Positions 1-6,926 of a stretch of DNA of 16,556 nucleotides are shown piece after piece. The stretch is from JAVWHX01 sp036639875 (GTDB lineage Bacteria > Bacillota_I > Bacilli_A > Erysipelotrichales > Coprobacillaceae), in the NCBI GenBank assembly GCA_036639875.1, contig JAVWHX010000049.1, positions 1 through 16,556 on the forward strand, read 5' to 3'. Position numbers and translations under genes: made by a program. Below the pieces are notes generated by a model, which saw only the letters and a program-made list of their open reading frames with translations, did not search any database and was not told the origin of the DNA. Numbering within the stretch: the first letter of the stretch is position 1; every line of letters begins with the position of its first letter.

Positions 1-583
1 CATCTTCATTAATATAATAAGATTGATCTTTTTGAATATTTAAATGATTAACTTTATTCATAAAATAAATATCTGTACCATTTTGTTGATTCTGTTGATG
101 AACTTGTTTAATAACTTCATCTTTTACTATTCTTGCATAATCTTTACCTAACCAGTTATCAATTGTTATTTCCTTACCATTCCTTAAATCAATTGTATGA
201 TATTGTTTTTCCTCATAAGAAGATGCCATGATTTGTAAGAAATCCAAACTAAAAGATGTATAGTTATTTGAACTATAATAATCACTTACACTTATTCCTA
301 ATTCAGTATAACGATTAGGTTGAGTTTTCTTAAGTTCTTCTTTTTGCTTATTTAAAGTTGTCTTCACATAATTGTCAATCATAAGATTAATCTGCTTTTT
401 TACATCTTTATTCTTTACATTTTCAATATGTTTAACTTCAATCGAAACTGGCGCACCATACAGATCAATCTTCTCTTTTCTTACAACTTTATAATAAGGA
501 ATATCTTCTTTAGCAAAAACAATATTCATATTAATTGAAAACATCATAAAAACTGCTAAAAATGAAACAATAGATTTTCGCAT
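1..583 (-). CDS. Secreted DUF4163/DUF3298-like protein (3' end beyond window)
   Basis: The open frame runs from an ATG at 583 to the left edge, giving about 194 visible residues with no stop. The start is supported by GAAAGGAG (588-595) just upstream. The first ~25 residues form a signal peptide: MRKS, a hydrophobic stretch, then FA|KED. The mature part continues DIPYYKVVRKEKIDLYG and later has a block around FSLDFLQIMASSYEE, HTIDLRNGKEITIDNWLGKDY and IVKDEVIKQV. That layout (beta-strand segment, then 'DLxxGKxxxIxxxxxxxY', then an amphipathic helix) recalls the PdaC/RsiV-type DUF4163–DUF3298 extracellular module. Known members include anti-sigma factors and peptidoglycan deacetylase accessory domains. 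No catalytic domain is visible in this part, so the function is unknown. The gene diverges from the MATE exporter. The family call is from memory of the pattern and is moderate; the existence of the gene and its secretion are more certain. Confidence 0.7.
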   Translation of the reverse strand, partial: MRKSIVSFLAVFMMFSINMNIVFAKEDIPYYKVVRKEKIDLYGAPVSIEVKHIENVKNKDVKKQINLMIDNYVKTTLNKQKEELKKTQPNRYTELGISVSDYYSSNNYTSFSLDFLQIMASSYEEKQYHTIDLRNGKEITIDNWLGKDYARIVKDEVIKQVHQQNQQNGTDIYFMNKVNHLNIQKDQSYYINED

Positions 584-623
584 ATTCTCTCCTTTCTTTA
601 TCATGTCTTTATTAGTATGTGTA

Positions 624-652
624 TTGACTTATTCATTCATCATATATAAAAT
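624..652 (+). promoter_or_regulatory. Sigma-A-type promoter of the MATE gene
   Basis: TTGACT at 624-629 and TAAAAT at 647-652 are separated by 17 bp, each one mismatch from consensus. The predicted transcript starts near 659, leaving a leader of about 16 nt that carries the GTGAGGA ribosome binding site before the ATG at 675. Confidence 0.7.
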
Positions 653-674
653 ATAAACAATGTGAGGAAATCAA

Positions 675-2024
675 ATGGAAACTCAATTAATAAAAGGAAA
701 TATTACAAAATCATTATTGCTTTTTTCTATTCCTATGATTTTAGGGAATTTTTTACAACAACTTTATAATGTTGCAGATACATTTATAGTTGGTCAATAT
801 ATTGGTTCTAATGCCTTAGCAGCAGTTGGATCATCATTTACAATTATGACTTTTTTAACATCTATTATTTTAGGTTTATGTATGGGAAGTAGTATTCTTT
901 TTTCAATGTTATACGGTTCTAAGCAAATTGATAAAATGAAAACATCTTTCTTTGTTTCTTTTATTGGAATAGGTATGATTGCAATTATCTTAGAAATCTT
1001 ATGTTTACTTATGATAGATTCTATTCTTTCTTTTATTCATATACCTGTTGATGTTTATAAACAAACATATGATTATTTATGGATAATTTTTATTGGTATC
1101 TTTTTTACATTTATTTATAATTATTTTTCATGTTTATTAAGATCTTTAGGTGATTCTAAAACACCTCTCTTGTTTTTGTTTATTGCTTCTATTATTAATA
1201 TTGTTTTAGATATCTTCTTTATTACACAGTTAAATATGGGTGTTGCTGGGGCTGCCATTGCTACTATTATTGCTCAGTTTGTAAGCGGTTTTGGAATTAT
1301 GATTTATACTTTTTATACTCAAAAGCACTTATTACCAAAGAAAGAGCATTGTTATTTTGATAAAGAAATATTTAAGAAGATTAAAGATTATTCATTATTA
1401 ACTTGTATTCAACAGTCTGTTATGAACTTTGGAATACTGATGATTCAAGGTTTAGTCAATAGTTTTGGTTTAGCAACGATGGCTGCTTTCGCAGCAGCAG
1501 TTAAGATTGATTCTTTTGCTTATATGCCTGTTCAAGATTTTGGAAATGCTTTTGCAACTTTTGTTGCTCAAAATAAAGGTGCAAATCAGATTGAAAGAAT
1601 TCATCAAGGATTTCGTAAAGCATTTATGCTTTCATCACTCTTCTGTATTTTTATCTCTTCCGTTGTTTTTTTCTTTGCTGATAAGTTAATGCTTATTTTT
1701 ATTCATTCATCAGAAACTGAAATTATTGCTTTAGGTGTACAATATTTGCAAATTGAAGGAATTTGTTATATTGGTATTGGTTGTTTATTCTTATTATATG
1801 GATATTATAGAGGAATTGGAAAACCTGTAATTTCAATCGTTCTAACAGTTATATCACTTGGCCTTAGAGTTATGATTGCTTATGTCTTTGCTCCTTATTT
1901 TCATACACTTGCGATATGGTGGGCTATTCCTATTGGTTGGATTGTTGCTGATATTGTTGGAATTATTTATGGTATAAAAGTAGAAAAATGGAAATTAAGT
2001 TCAAACAAAAAAAGTGTTGCATAA
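675..2024 (+). CDS. MATE family multidrug/cation efflux transporter
   Basis: This 449-residue polytopic membrane protein has the usual MATE length and about 12 hydrophobic segments. It likely exports cationic drugs or metabolites in exchange for Na+ or H+ at the cytoplasmic membrane. The N-terminal half opens with the characteristic SIPMILGNFLQQLYNVADT and FIVGQYIGSNALAAVG blocks. The second half repeats the pattern (LLTCIQQSVMNFGILMIQGL, then FAAAVKIDSFAYMPVQDFG and ATFVAQNKGAN), reflecting the family's internal two-fold duplication. The C-terminus is a short basic tail (KVEKWKLSSNKKS). The ATG at 675 follows GTGAGGA at a good distance and lies just downstream of a clear promoter. The gene stands alone and is convergent with bglA; the loop of the shared terminator hairpin contains its stop codon. 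No regulator is adjacent, so the substrate cannot be predicted. Relatives are the MepA/DinF-like branch; I would not assign a symbol. Confidence 0.93.
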   Translation: METQLIKGNITKSLLLFSIPMILGNFLQQLYNVADTFIVGQYIGSNALAAVGSSFTIMTFLTSIILGLCMGSSILFSMLYGSKQIDKMKTSFFVSFIGIGMIAIILEILCLLMIDSILSFIHIPVDVYKQTYDYLWIIFIGIFFTFIYNYFSCLLRSLGDSKTPLLFLFIASIINIVLDIFFITQLNMGVAGAAIATIIAQFVSGFGIMIYTFYTQKHLLPKKEHCYFDKEIFKKIKDYSLLTCIQQSVMNFGILMIQGLVNSFGLATMAAFAAAVKIDSFAYMPVQDFGNAFATFVAQNKGANQIERIHQGFRKAFMLSSLFCIFISSVVFFFADKLMLIFIHSSETEIIALGVQYLQIEGICYIGIGCLFLLYGYYRGIGKPVISIVLTVISLGLRVMIAYVFAPYFHTLAIWWAIPIGWIVADIVGIIYGIKVEKWKLSSNKKSVA

Positions 2025-2035
2025 GCAGCACTTTT
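2010..2035. terminator. Bidirectional terminator between MATE gene and bglA
   Basis: AAAAGTGTTGC (2010-2020), loop ATAA (2021-2024) and GCAGCACTTTT (2025-2035) form an 11-bp stem with one G-U pair. The loop holds the MATE stop codon at 2022-2024, and the right arm overlaps the bglA stop (2034-2036). On the minus strand the stem is followed by a T-rich run, so it is strongest as the bglA terminator. On the plus strand the U-tract is weaker. Confidence 0.8.
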
Positions 2036-3461
2036 ATAGTTTTTCTCCATTAGAAGCAATAACTTGTTTGAACCAATCAAATGATTTTTTCTTACTTCTA
2101 TCTAATGTTCCTTGACCATCGTTATCTTTATCTACATAGATAAAGCCATAACGTTTTTTCATTTCTCCTGTACCAGCAGAAACAAGATCAATACATCCCC
2201 ATGGCGTATAACCCATTAAATCAACACCATCAATATCAACAGCATCTTTCATAGCTTCAATATGAGCTTTTAAATAATCAATACGATATTGATCATTAAC
2301 AGTTCCATCTGCTTCTTTTTGATCAATAGCTCCAAAACCATTTTCAACAATAAACATAGGTAATTGATAATGATCATAGAACCAGTTTAATGAATAACGT
2401 AGTCCTGTAGGATCAATTTGCCATCCCCAATCACTTGCTTTTACATATTCATTTTTTACTAAATCTGTTGTTTCATCATAATCATAATTTGGATTTTCTC
2501 TTTGATATTTTGTACAGAAAGACATGTAATAACTAAATCCAATATAATCAACACAACCTTCTTTTAATTCTTTTAAATCTTGTTCAGTAATATCTAAATG
2601 ATATCCTTGTCTTTCAAAGAATTTAGTCATATATGTAGGATATGCCCCTCTTGCGTGAACATCAGTAAACCAATAACGTTTATGCATTGCGCCAACAGAC
2701 ATCATCATATCTTGTGGATTACATGAATGTGGATAAATAGGACACATTGCTATCATACATCCAATTTGTAAATCAGGATTAATCTCATGTCCAATTTTCA
2801 CTGCTCTAGCACTTGCAACTAATTCATAATGAGCAGCCTGATACATAATTTCTTCACGATTTTCTCCAGCTTGATATTTGATACCAGAGTTAGTAAATGG
2901 TGCAAAGTCTTCTTGATAATTAGCTTGATTATTGATTTCGTTAAAAGTCATCCAATACTTAACCTTAGTATGATATCTTTCAAAACATGTTCTTGCAAAT
3001 CTTTCAAAGAAATCAACACATTTTCTATTTCTAAATCCACCATATTCAGTTACCAAATAATATGGTAATTCAAAGTGAGATAATGTAATAACTGGTTCAA
3101 TACCATGTTTTAAACATTCATCAAATAAATCATCATAGAATTTCAAACCTTCTTCATTAGGTTCTAATTCATCCCCTTTAGGATAAATTCTTGTCCATGC
3201 GATAGATGTTCTAAAACACTTAAATCCCATTTCTGCAAATAATGCAATATCACCTTTATAACGATGATAAAAATCAATAGCTTCATGATTAGGATAGTTT
3301 TCCCCAGCAATAACACCATCAGTAATACGTCTAGCAACACCATTTGCTCCAACTGTCATTACATCAGCGACACTAGGCCCTTTTCCACCTTCATTCCATC
3401 CGCCTTCTAATTGGTGAGCAGCAACAGCTCCACCCCATAAAAAACCTTCTTTAAATGTCAT
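2034..3461 (-). CDS. bglA: 6-phospho-beta-glucosidase (GH1)
   Basis: This 475-residue cytosolic GH1 enzyme hydrolyses PTS-phosphorylated beta-glucosides (cellobiose-, arbutin- or salicin-6-phosphate type) to glucose-6-phosphate and an aglycone or sugar. The N-terminal GFLWGGAVAAHQLEGGW signature is present. The acid/base is E175 in MTFNEIN and the nucleophile is E373 in FIVENGFG. The phosphate-recognition element near the C-terminus is present as S428 plus KKRYGFIYV (K436, Y438), which separates 6-phospho-enzymes from plain beta-glucosidases. The C-terminus (SKKKSFDW, QVIASNGEKL) resembles the BglA/AscB group closely. Length is full for the family. The ATG at 3461 is preceded by AAAGGAG. The gene is monocistronic, with its own promoter and a terminator at each side. 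No PTS permease, antiterminator or RAT site is visible nearby, so its transporter must be elsewhere. Confidence 0.95.
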   Translation of the reverse strand: MTFKEGFLWGGAVAAHQLEGGWNEGGKGPSVADVMTVGANGVARRITDGVIAGENYPNHEAIDFYHRYKGDIALFAEMGFKCFRTSIAWTRIYPKGDELEPNEEGLKFYDDLFDECLKHGIEPVITLSHFELPYYLVTEYGGFRNRKCVDFFERFARTCFERYHTKVKYWMTFNEINNQANYQEDFAPFTNSGIKYQAGENREEIMYQAAHYELVASARAVKIGHEINPDLQIGCMIAMCPIYPHSCNPQDMMMSVGAMHKRYWFTDVHARGAYPTYMTKFFERQGYHLDITEQDLKELKEGCVDYIGFSYYMSFCTKYQRENPNYDYDETTDLVKNEYVKASDWGWQIDPTGLRYSLNWFYDHYQLPMFIVENGFGAIDQKEADGTVNDQYRIDYLKAHIEAMKDAVDIDGVDLMGYTPWGCIDLVSAGTGEMKKRYGFIYVDKDNDGQGTLDRSKKKSFDWFKQVIASNGEKL

Positions 3462-3486
3462 AATCTATTCTCCTTTACATATACTT

Positions 3487-3515
3487 ATTATACACAATTT
3501 TTATTGAAACAAAAA
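3487..3515 (-). promoter_or_regulatory. Candidate bglA promoter
   Basis: On the minus strand a perfect TATAAT (3487-3492) lies about 25 bp upstream of the bglA ATG. At 17-bp spacing the -35 position (3510-3515) reads only TTTTTG, so the -35 is poor and activation or an extended A+T-rich UP region may compensate. Confidence 0.5.
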
Positions 3516-3519
3516 TAAA

Positions 3520-3548
3520 AAGTATTCTCTTATCATAAGAAAACACTT
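3520..3548 (-). terminator. Terminator of the hydrolase–aroD–HD–Gx operon
   Basis: On the minus strand AAGTGTTTTCTTAT (3548-3535) pairs with ATAAGAGAATACTT (3533-3520) over 14 positions with two G-U pairs and a minimal loop. It is followed by TTTTTATTTTTG. The upstream arm overlaps the last bases of the Gx-like gene's stop codon. This separates the operon from bglA. Confidence 0.8.
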
Positions 3549-4056
3549 AAGAAAACCTTTCTTTATTTAATCTCTTTTCAACCTCAATAGCAACCACTCC
3601 ATTAAATATCCCAGTAGGAATACCTGCTGCCATCATTACAAATACATAAGGCATCATTGCTGCAGAAGATATAACAAACGAAACAACAATTAACTGACCA
3701 ATATTATGAAACAGAGCGGAGATAATTGAAATTGAAACAACTGGTAACTTTGTAAACTTCGTCATTAACGCTAAGACAATACTACTTAAAAATACCCCTC
3801 CACAACTCATAAAGAAAGGATAACTCATAATAGAACCCGTTAACAATCCTGAAATAACCACTCTAAATATATTCACGATAAACATTTCTTTAACACCATA
3901 AATATCAATAACAATTAAAGAAATAATATTAGCAACTCCAAGTTTAACACCCAAAGGTAATGGTCCAGATATGTAATGATCTACAGTATGGAGCACAATA
4001 GCTAAGGCACTTAATAAAGCTAAATATACAATTTTCTGTGTCTTTTTATGTCTCAT
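3547..4056 (-). CDS. Gx transporter family / HepS component-I-like membrane protein
   Basis: The product has 169 residues and five to six hydrophobic segments. It carries the hallmark PLGVKLGVANIISLIVIDIYG after the first helix, then NIFRVVISGLLTGSIMSYPF, MSCGGVFLSSIVLALM and SALFHNIGQLIVV. This pattern matches Pfam 'heptaprenyl diphosphate synthase component I', now usually called the Gx transporter family. These proteins look like S-components of ECF-type vitamin or precursor importers, or partner prenyl synthases; the actual substrate is not established. A short basic N-terminus (MRHKKTQK) suits an inside-start topology. The ATG at 4056 follows AAGGGG and starts 9 bp after the HD gene's stop, so it is the last gene of the operon. 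There is no ECF A/T component or prenyl synthase beside it here, so its biochemical role in this operon is open. Confidence 0.8.
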   Translation of the reverse strand: MRHKKTQKIVYLALLSALAIVLHTVDHYISGPLPLGVKLGVANIISLIVIDIYGVKEMFIVNIFRVVISGLLTGSIMSYPFFMSCGGVFLSSIVLALMTKFTKLPVVSISIISALFHNIGQLIVVSFVISSAAMMPYVFVMMAAGIPTGIFNGVVAIEVEKRLNKERFS

Positions 4057-4065
4057 AAAATCCCC

Positions 4066-4824
4066 TTATAAATAATCTAAAACTCTTTGTTTCAATATGA
4101 AATACTGTTTCAATGTTTCTTTATCCTTTGGTTGAACACGATCAAAAGATCGATTAACCCAGTTGTTTTCTTTAATATATTGAAGACTTATATCATAGTG
4201 TAAATCAAATATAAACGCAATATAAGATAGCCACATATCAAGATGAGTAACTCTTGAAGGTCCATAAACAAGTTCTTGATTGTAAATTTGTTGATAAACT
4301 TCAGGTGTTATTTTTTCTTCACAGACTTTATCATATGAAACTTGAAATATTGATTCAAATGTTTCAACTTCTTTTACTCTAAAGTTATCTAATTTATCAG
4401 CATCTCTAATTAAATGAATAAACAAAAGTTCTTTTTCATTAAACCCTTCTTCTACTTGATAACGATTATGTTGTTCAATCGCAATCTTAATAAAATGATC
4501 ATATTTACAATCATCAACAAACTCTCTAATCAACCCTTTATCAAATAATAACTCTGATGAAAACAAAGCATGGTCAACTGATTTATAATCTTCAAATGTT
4601 TGATATTTCATCCACTGTTCAAAGCGTCCAATATCATGCAACAAACCAATGAGTGATGCCAAATCTTTATCCTCTTGATTTAAATTCATCTTCTCACACA
4701 ATTCATCACTACATTTCATAACTTCATAAGTATGAACAATCTTCAAACGTATTGAAGGAATTGTTTGATCATACTGAGAAATATAGTTCTTAAATGCTAT
4801 TCTGGCTTTTTGAATGTCAATCAT
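4066..4824 (-). CDS. HD-domain metal-dependent phosphohydrolase
   Basis: This is a 252-residue soluble protein of the HD superfamily. The metal-binding pattern is visible: H31 (KIVHTYEV), the H63-D64 doublet in LLHDIGRFEQW, H85 (SVDHALFS), H119 (IEQHNRY) and an aspartate-rich RDADKLDN block (D141, D143, D146). Family members hydrolyse phosphate esters of nucleotides or other metabolites; the substrate cannot be read from sequence. The whole HD core is present and no second effector domain is seen. The C-terminal ~90 residues are helical and specific to this subgroup (relatives are often annotated only as 'HD domain-containing protein'). The ATG at 4824 overlaps the end of aroD by 8 bp, and AGAGG lies about 9 nt upstream, so translation is probably coupled. 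It is the third gene of the operon. The superfamily is sure; the function is unknown. Confidence 0.88.
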   Translation of the reverse strand: MIDIQKARIAFKNYISQYDQTIPSIRLKIVHTYEVMKCSDELCEKMNLNQEDKDLASLIGLLHDIGRFEQWMKYQTFEDYKSVDHALFSSELLFDKGLIREFVDDCKYDHFIKIAIEQHNRYQVEEGFNEKELLFIHLIRDADKLDNFRVKEVETFESIFQVSYDKVCEEKITPEVYQQIYNQELVYGPSRVTHLDMWLSYIAFIFDLHYDISLQYIKENNWVNRSFDRVQPKDKETLKQYFILKQRVLDYL

Positions 4825-5569
4825 GATGCAAAACCTCTAATATTTTATTCACATCATTCACAGCAATCTGTCCAGGTGCGGATGCATGAGTTGCTGAAGC
4901 AAACGTCATTGCTGAACCAGTGAATTCTCCACATATTCTTGATATCTTTCCTATTTCACCCATTGACATACTCACAATTGGATGAGATAACTTTGAAGAC
5001 ATTTCCATTGTTATTTCCATTAATCTTAAAACATCTTTTTGGCTAAGCGGCATATAAGCTATTTTAAGAATATCAGCATTCATAATTTCCATATGTTCTA
5101 ATATTTGTCGCATAAGATGATTATCAGGGGTTAATTCAAAATTATGATTAGAAATAAGGACTTTCATATGATTGACATGAGCTATTTCAACCAACTGATA
5201 AACAACTTGATTTCCCGTTAATAATTCAACATCCACAATATCAATTAATTGACTTTCACATACATTTCTTATTAATTCAATATATTGATCATCATTCAAC
5301 TGAATCTGTCCACCTTCTTTTAAAGAACGATAAGTAAATAGAAGTGGCTTTTTAATAATCGTCTTTAATTCTTTTAACAATATGATAACTTTCTCAAAAT
5401 CTAAAATACTTTCATAAAAATCAATTCTCAATTCAACCATATCATATTCAATATCTTCAAATGATTTCGCTTGTGTTAATATATCTTCATTTGTTTTTCC
5501 TACTATGGGCAAACAAACTTTAGGCTTACCTTCACCAATACTCATATCTTTAACTTTACATACTCTCAT
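4817..5569 (-). CDS. aroD: Type I 3-dehydroquinate dehydratase
   Basis: This enzyme converts 3-dehydroquinate to 3-dehydroshikimate through a Schiff base (shikimate pathway or quinate use). From the ATG at 5569 the protein is 250 residues, normal for type I. Residues match the E. coli enzyme almost position for position: E46 and R48 (VELRID), E85 (RSLKEGG), catalytic H142 (SNHNFELTP), Schiff-base K169 (DILKIAYMP), R211 (ISRICGE), S230 and Q234 (HASAPGQI). I chose 5569 rather than the in-frame ATG at 5590. A perfect AGGAGG lies 7 nt before 5569, while the upstream ATG falls inside the preceding gene without its own site. The start is 2 bp after the hydrolase stop, and the 3' end overlaps the HD gene. 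No other aro genes are nearby, so this copy sits outside a shikimate cluster. Confidence 0.95.
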   Translation of the reverse strand: MRVCKVKDMSIGEGKPKVCLPIVGKTNEDILTQAKSFEDIEYDMVELRIDFYESILDFEKVIILLKELKTIIKKPLLFTYRSLKEGGQIQLNDDQYIELIRNVCESQLIDIVDVELLTGNQVVYQLVEIAHVNHMKVLISNHNFELTPDNHLMRQILEHMEIMNADILKIAYMPLSQKDVLRLMEITMEMSSKLSHPIVSMSMGEIGKISRICGEFTGSAMTFASATHASAPGQIAVNDVNKILEVLHHD

Positions 5570-5571
5570 AT

Positions 5572-6261
5572 CTATTCCTCCTGATGACACGCATAAAGAA
5601 ATGCTTCAATTTCTTTTATTGTTTGTCTAAATGAATCTCTTAACAATGAATGATTTCCTTGTTTTATAATTTTAACTATTCCATATGGTAAAGATTCTCC
5701 AATATTTTGAATATCAATTTCTTTAATCATATCATATTGACCCGCTAAAATAAGTGCAGGTATAGAAACTGTTGATAATTGTTGATATTCTATATTTGGC
5801 TCTTTCAACATCAAACGAATAAGATGAAATTGTCTTCTTGCTTTTTTATTATATATACAAAAAGGCAACAAACAAACCAAACCTAGATACATTGAATAAC
5901 GATAAAAAGGTTTTATATAACCTGGTTTCGTATTTGCGCCAATAACCACCATATGCTTTAATCGAGAATCTTGCATACTTAACAACAAACCAACAATACC
6001 ACCATCACTAAACCCAATCACATCATATTCATTGATATCCAATTCACTCACTACATTCTTAACATCCTCGCACATTTGTCGATAACTTAATTCACCACTC
6101 TTAATTGATTTTCCATGATATCGAGAATCAATAAGAATACATTTATAGTTCTTTGATAAGATTTCAACTGTTTCATCAAATGTATGATGATTTTCACCAT
6201 TTCCATGTAACAAAACAATTGGAAACCCACTTCCTACAACTTCATAGTATATATCTTTCAC
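5572..6261 (-). CDS. Alpha/beta hydrolase
   Basis: This is a small cytosolic alpha/beta-fold hydrolase of about 229 residues. In the numbering from the GTG at 6261, the oxyanion region is VLLHGNGENHHTF, the nucleophile is S85 in VIGFSDGG, the acid is D177 in LAGQYDMI and the base is H204 in KQGNHSLL. The full triad is therefore present. The GFSDGG elbow is typical of a broad group of esterase/lactonase-like enzymes, and the substrate is unknown. Start choice is uncertain. There is no ATG; an in-frame GTG exists at 6270, but the AAAAAGG site (6270-6276) overlaps it and is ideally placed (8 nt) for the GTG at 6261. It is the first gene of the operon: its stop TAG is 2 bp before aroD, and its last codons supply the aroD ribosome binding site. 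The pairing with aroD suggests a quinate- or ester-related substrate, but that is conjecture. Confidence 0.88.
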   Translation of the reverse strand: MKDIYYEVVGSGFPIVLLHGNGENHHTFDETVEILSKNYKCILIDSRYHGKSIKSGELSYRQMCEDVKNVVSELDINEYDVIGFSDGGIVGLLLSMQDSRLKHMVVIGANTKPGYIKPFYRYSMYLGLVCLLPFCIYNKKARRQFHLIRLMLKEPNIEYQQLSTVSIPALILAGQYDMIKEIDIQNIGESLPYGIVKIIKQGNHSLLRDSFRQTIKEIEAFLYACHQEE

Positions 6262-6278
6262 TTTTATCACCTTTTTCC

Positions 6279-6307
6279 ATTATACTGAACTTTCATTAAA
6301 TAGTAAA
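6279..6307 (-). promoter_or_regulatory. Promoter of the hydrolase–aroD–HD–Gx operon
   Basis: On the minus strand TTTACT (6302-6307) and a perfect TATAAT (6279-6284) are spaced by 17 bp. Transcription would begin near 6272-6274, inside or at the edge of the AAAAAGG ribosome binding site. The mRNA leader would then be only about 10-12 nt, which favours the GTG at 6261 as start codon. Confidence 0.65.
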
Positions 6308-6391
6308 TGTTTGTAGTAAATTCATTCTATATTTCTATATCCATAAACAGATATTCTTGACAATGCCTATTTATAAGAATTTTATTCTTTT

Positions 6392-6526
6392 TTAAGAAAT
6401 TCCTCTTGTATCTATTGTTTCTCTATCTAATTCAAATGGATGTCCTAATTCAAATGGATGTCGTGAAAGACATACAAATTGATTGTTTTCATCTCTTTTT
6501 AAATATATGAGTTTAAATTGATTCTT
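6392..6526 (-). pseudogene. Orphan coding remnant with duplicated HPFEL motif
   Basis: Just downstream of the DUF2589-like gene and in another frame, 44 codons stay open (6526 to stop at 6392-6394). They have coding-like composition and include LIYLKRDENNQFVCLSRHPF, then ELGHPFELDRETIDTRGIS. There is no start codon or ribosome binding site, and the frame opens directly after a stop. It therefore looks like the 3' end of a lost gene, or the frameshifted tail of the gene above. A perfect 18-bp tandem duplication inside it repeats the residues GHPFEL. I do not recognise the family. No protein is likely to be made from this fragment alone. Confidence 0.35.
6427..6462. repeat. Perfect 18-bp tandem duplication
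   Basis: CTAATTCAAATGGATGTC occurs at 6427-6444 and again immediately at 6445-6462 with no difference. The unit is a multiple of three and keeps the minus-strand remnant frame open (repeat HPFELG/HPFELD). This suggests a recent slippage or duplication event. Confidence 0.9.
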
Positions 6527-6531
6527 TTATT

Positions 6532-6735
6532 TTATTTTTCTAGTAATTGTCCATCCTCATTTTGAATATAATCAAAATTCGCTTCTCGCACTTTTCCTTT
6601 ACTATCAAACCCAACTTTTTCAATAAACTTACCAGTCGTTTCCGCCATTTCTTTGTTTGCATCTATTACTGCATCTAAAGGTACACCAATTAGGTTTTTT
6701 ATATCTAATCCATTAAATTGTTTATTAATTGACAT
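6532..6735 (-). CDS. Short DUF2589-like protein
   Basis: This 67-residue protein starts MSINKQFNGLDIKNLIGVPL and continues DAVIDANKEMAETTGKFIEKVGF, then KGKVREANFDYIQNEDGQLLEK. The 'LIGxPLxAxxDAxxxxAxxTxxFIxxVGFDxxGKVRxxxFxY' pattern is the N-terminal signature of DUF2589 proteins, whose function is unknown. Full family members are considerably longer, with a further C-terminal half. This one ends soon after the first block, so it is either a naturally short variant or a truncated copy, and the orphan frame immediately downstream may be its lost tail. It has its own promoter and a good ribosome binding site (GAAGGAAGAGAAT before the ATG at 6735), so it could still be expressed. No signal peptide or membrane segment is seen. 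The family call is from memory of the motif. Confidence 0.65.
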   Translation of the reverse strand: MSINKQFNGLDIKNLIGVPLDAVIDANKEMAETTGKFIEKVGFDSKGKVREANFDYIQNEDGQLLEK

Positions 6736-6794
6736 ATTCTCTTCCTTCTTTCTTTTTTATTTGAATTAAATTAAACCGTTCCCCTTCTACCTTT

Positions 6795-6800
6795 ATTATA
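6795..6800 (-). promoter_or_regulatory. -10 element for the DUF2589-like gene
   Basis: A perfect TATAAT on the minus strand lies about 60 bp upstream of the ATG at 6735. The -35 position is weak: at 17-bp spacing it reads TAGATT. This is a plausible but unproven promoter with a leader of roughly 50 nt. Confidence 0.4.
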
Positions 6801-6926
6801 CAAAAAAGAAAGCAAATAATCTATCTTATGCAATGTAATACAAAATAATAGAGACTTATATAAATTTCTGTTTTTAGTATTGTGTACTTTTTACTGGTAA
6901 TTAGATTAAGAACGAGGAGCTCATAC

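Noticed and set aside
1507..1689. 60-codon open frame inside the MATE gene
   Set aside because: It overlaps a convincing MATE coding region in another frame, and its leucine-rich translation is a typical shadow of T-rich membrane-protein codons.
2829..3352. Open frames on both strands within bglA (2829-3068 plus; 3164-3352 minus)
   Set aside because: Both are covered by full-length GH1 with intact catalytic motifs, and neither has a ribosome site or recognisable domain.
6357..6389. TTGACA at 6357-6362 on the plus strand and a small AAGAAT/ATTCTT hairpin (6375-6389)
   Set aside because: No -10 sits at a workable distance and no plus-strand gene follows. The 6-bp A+T hairpin is too weak to call a terminator.
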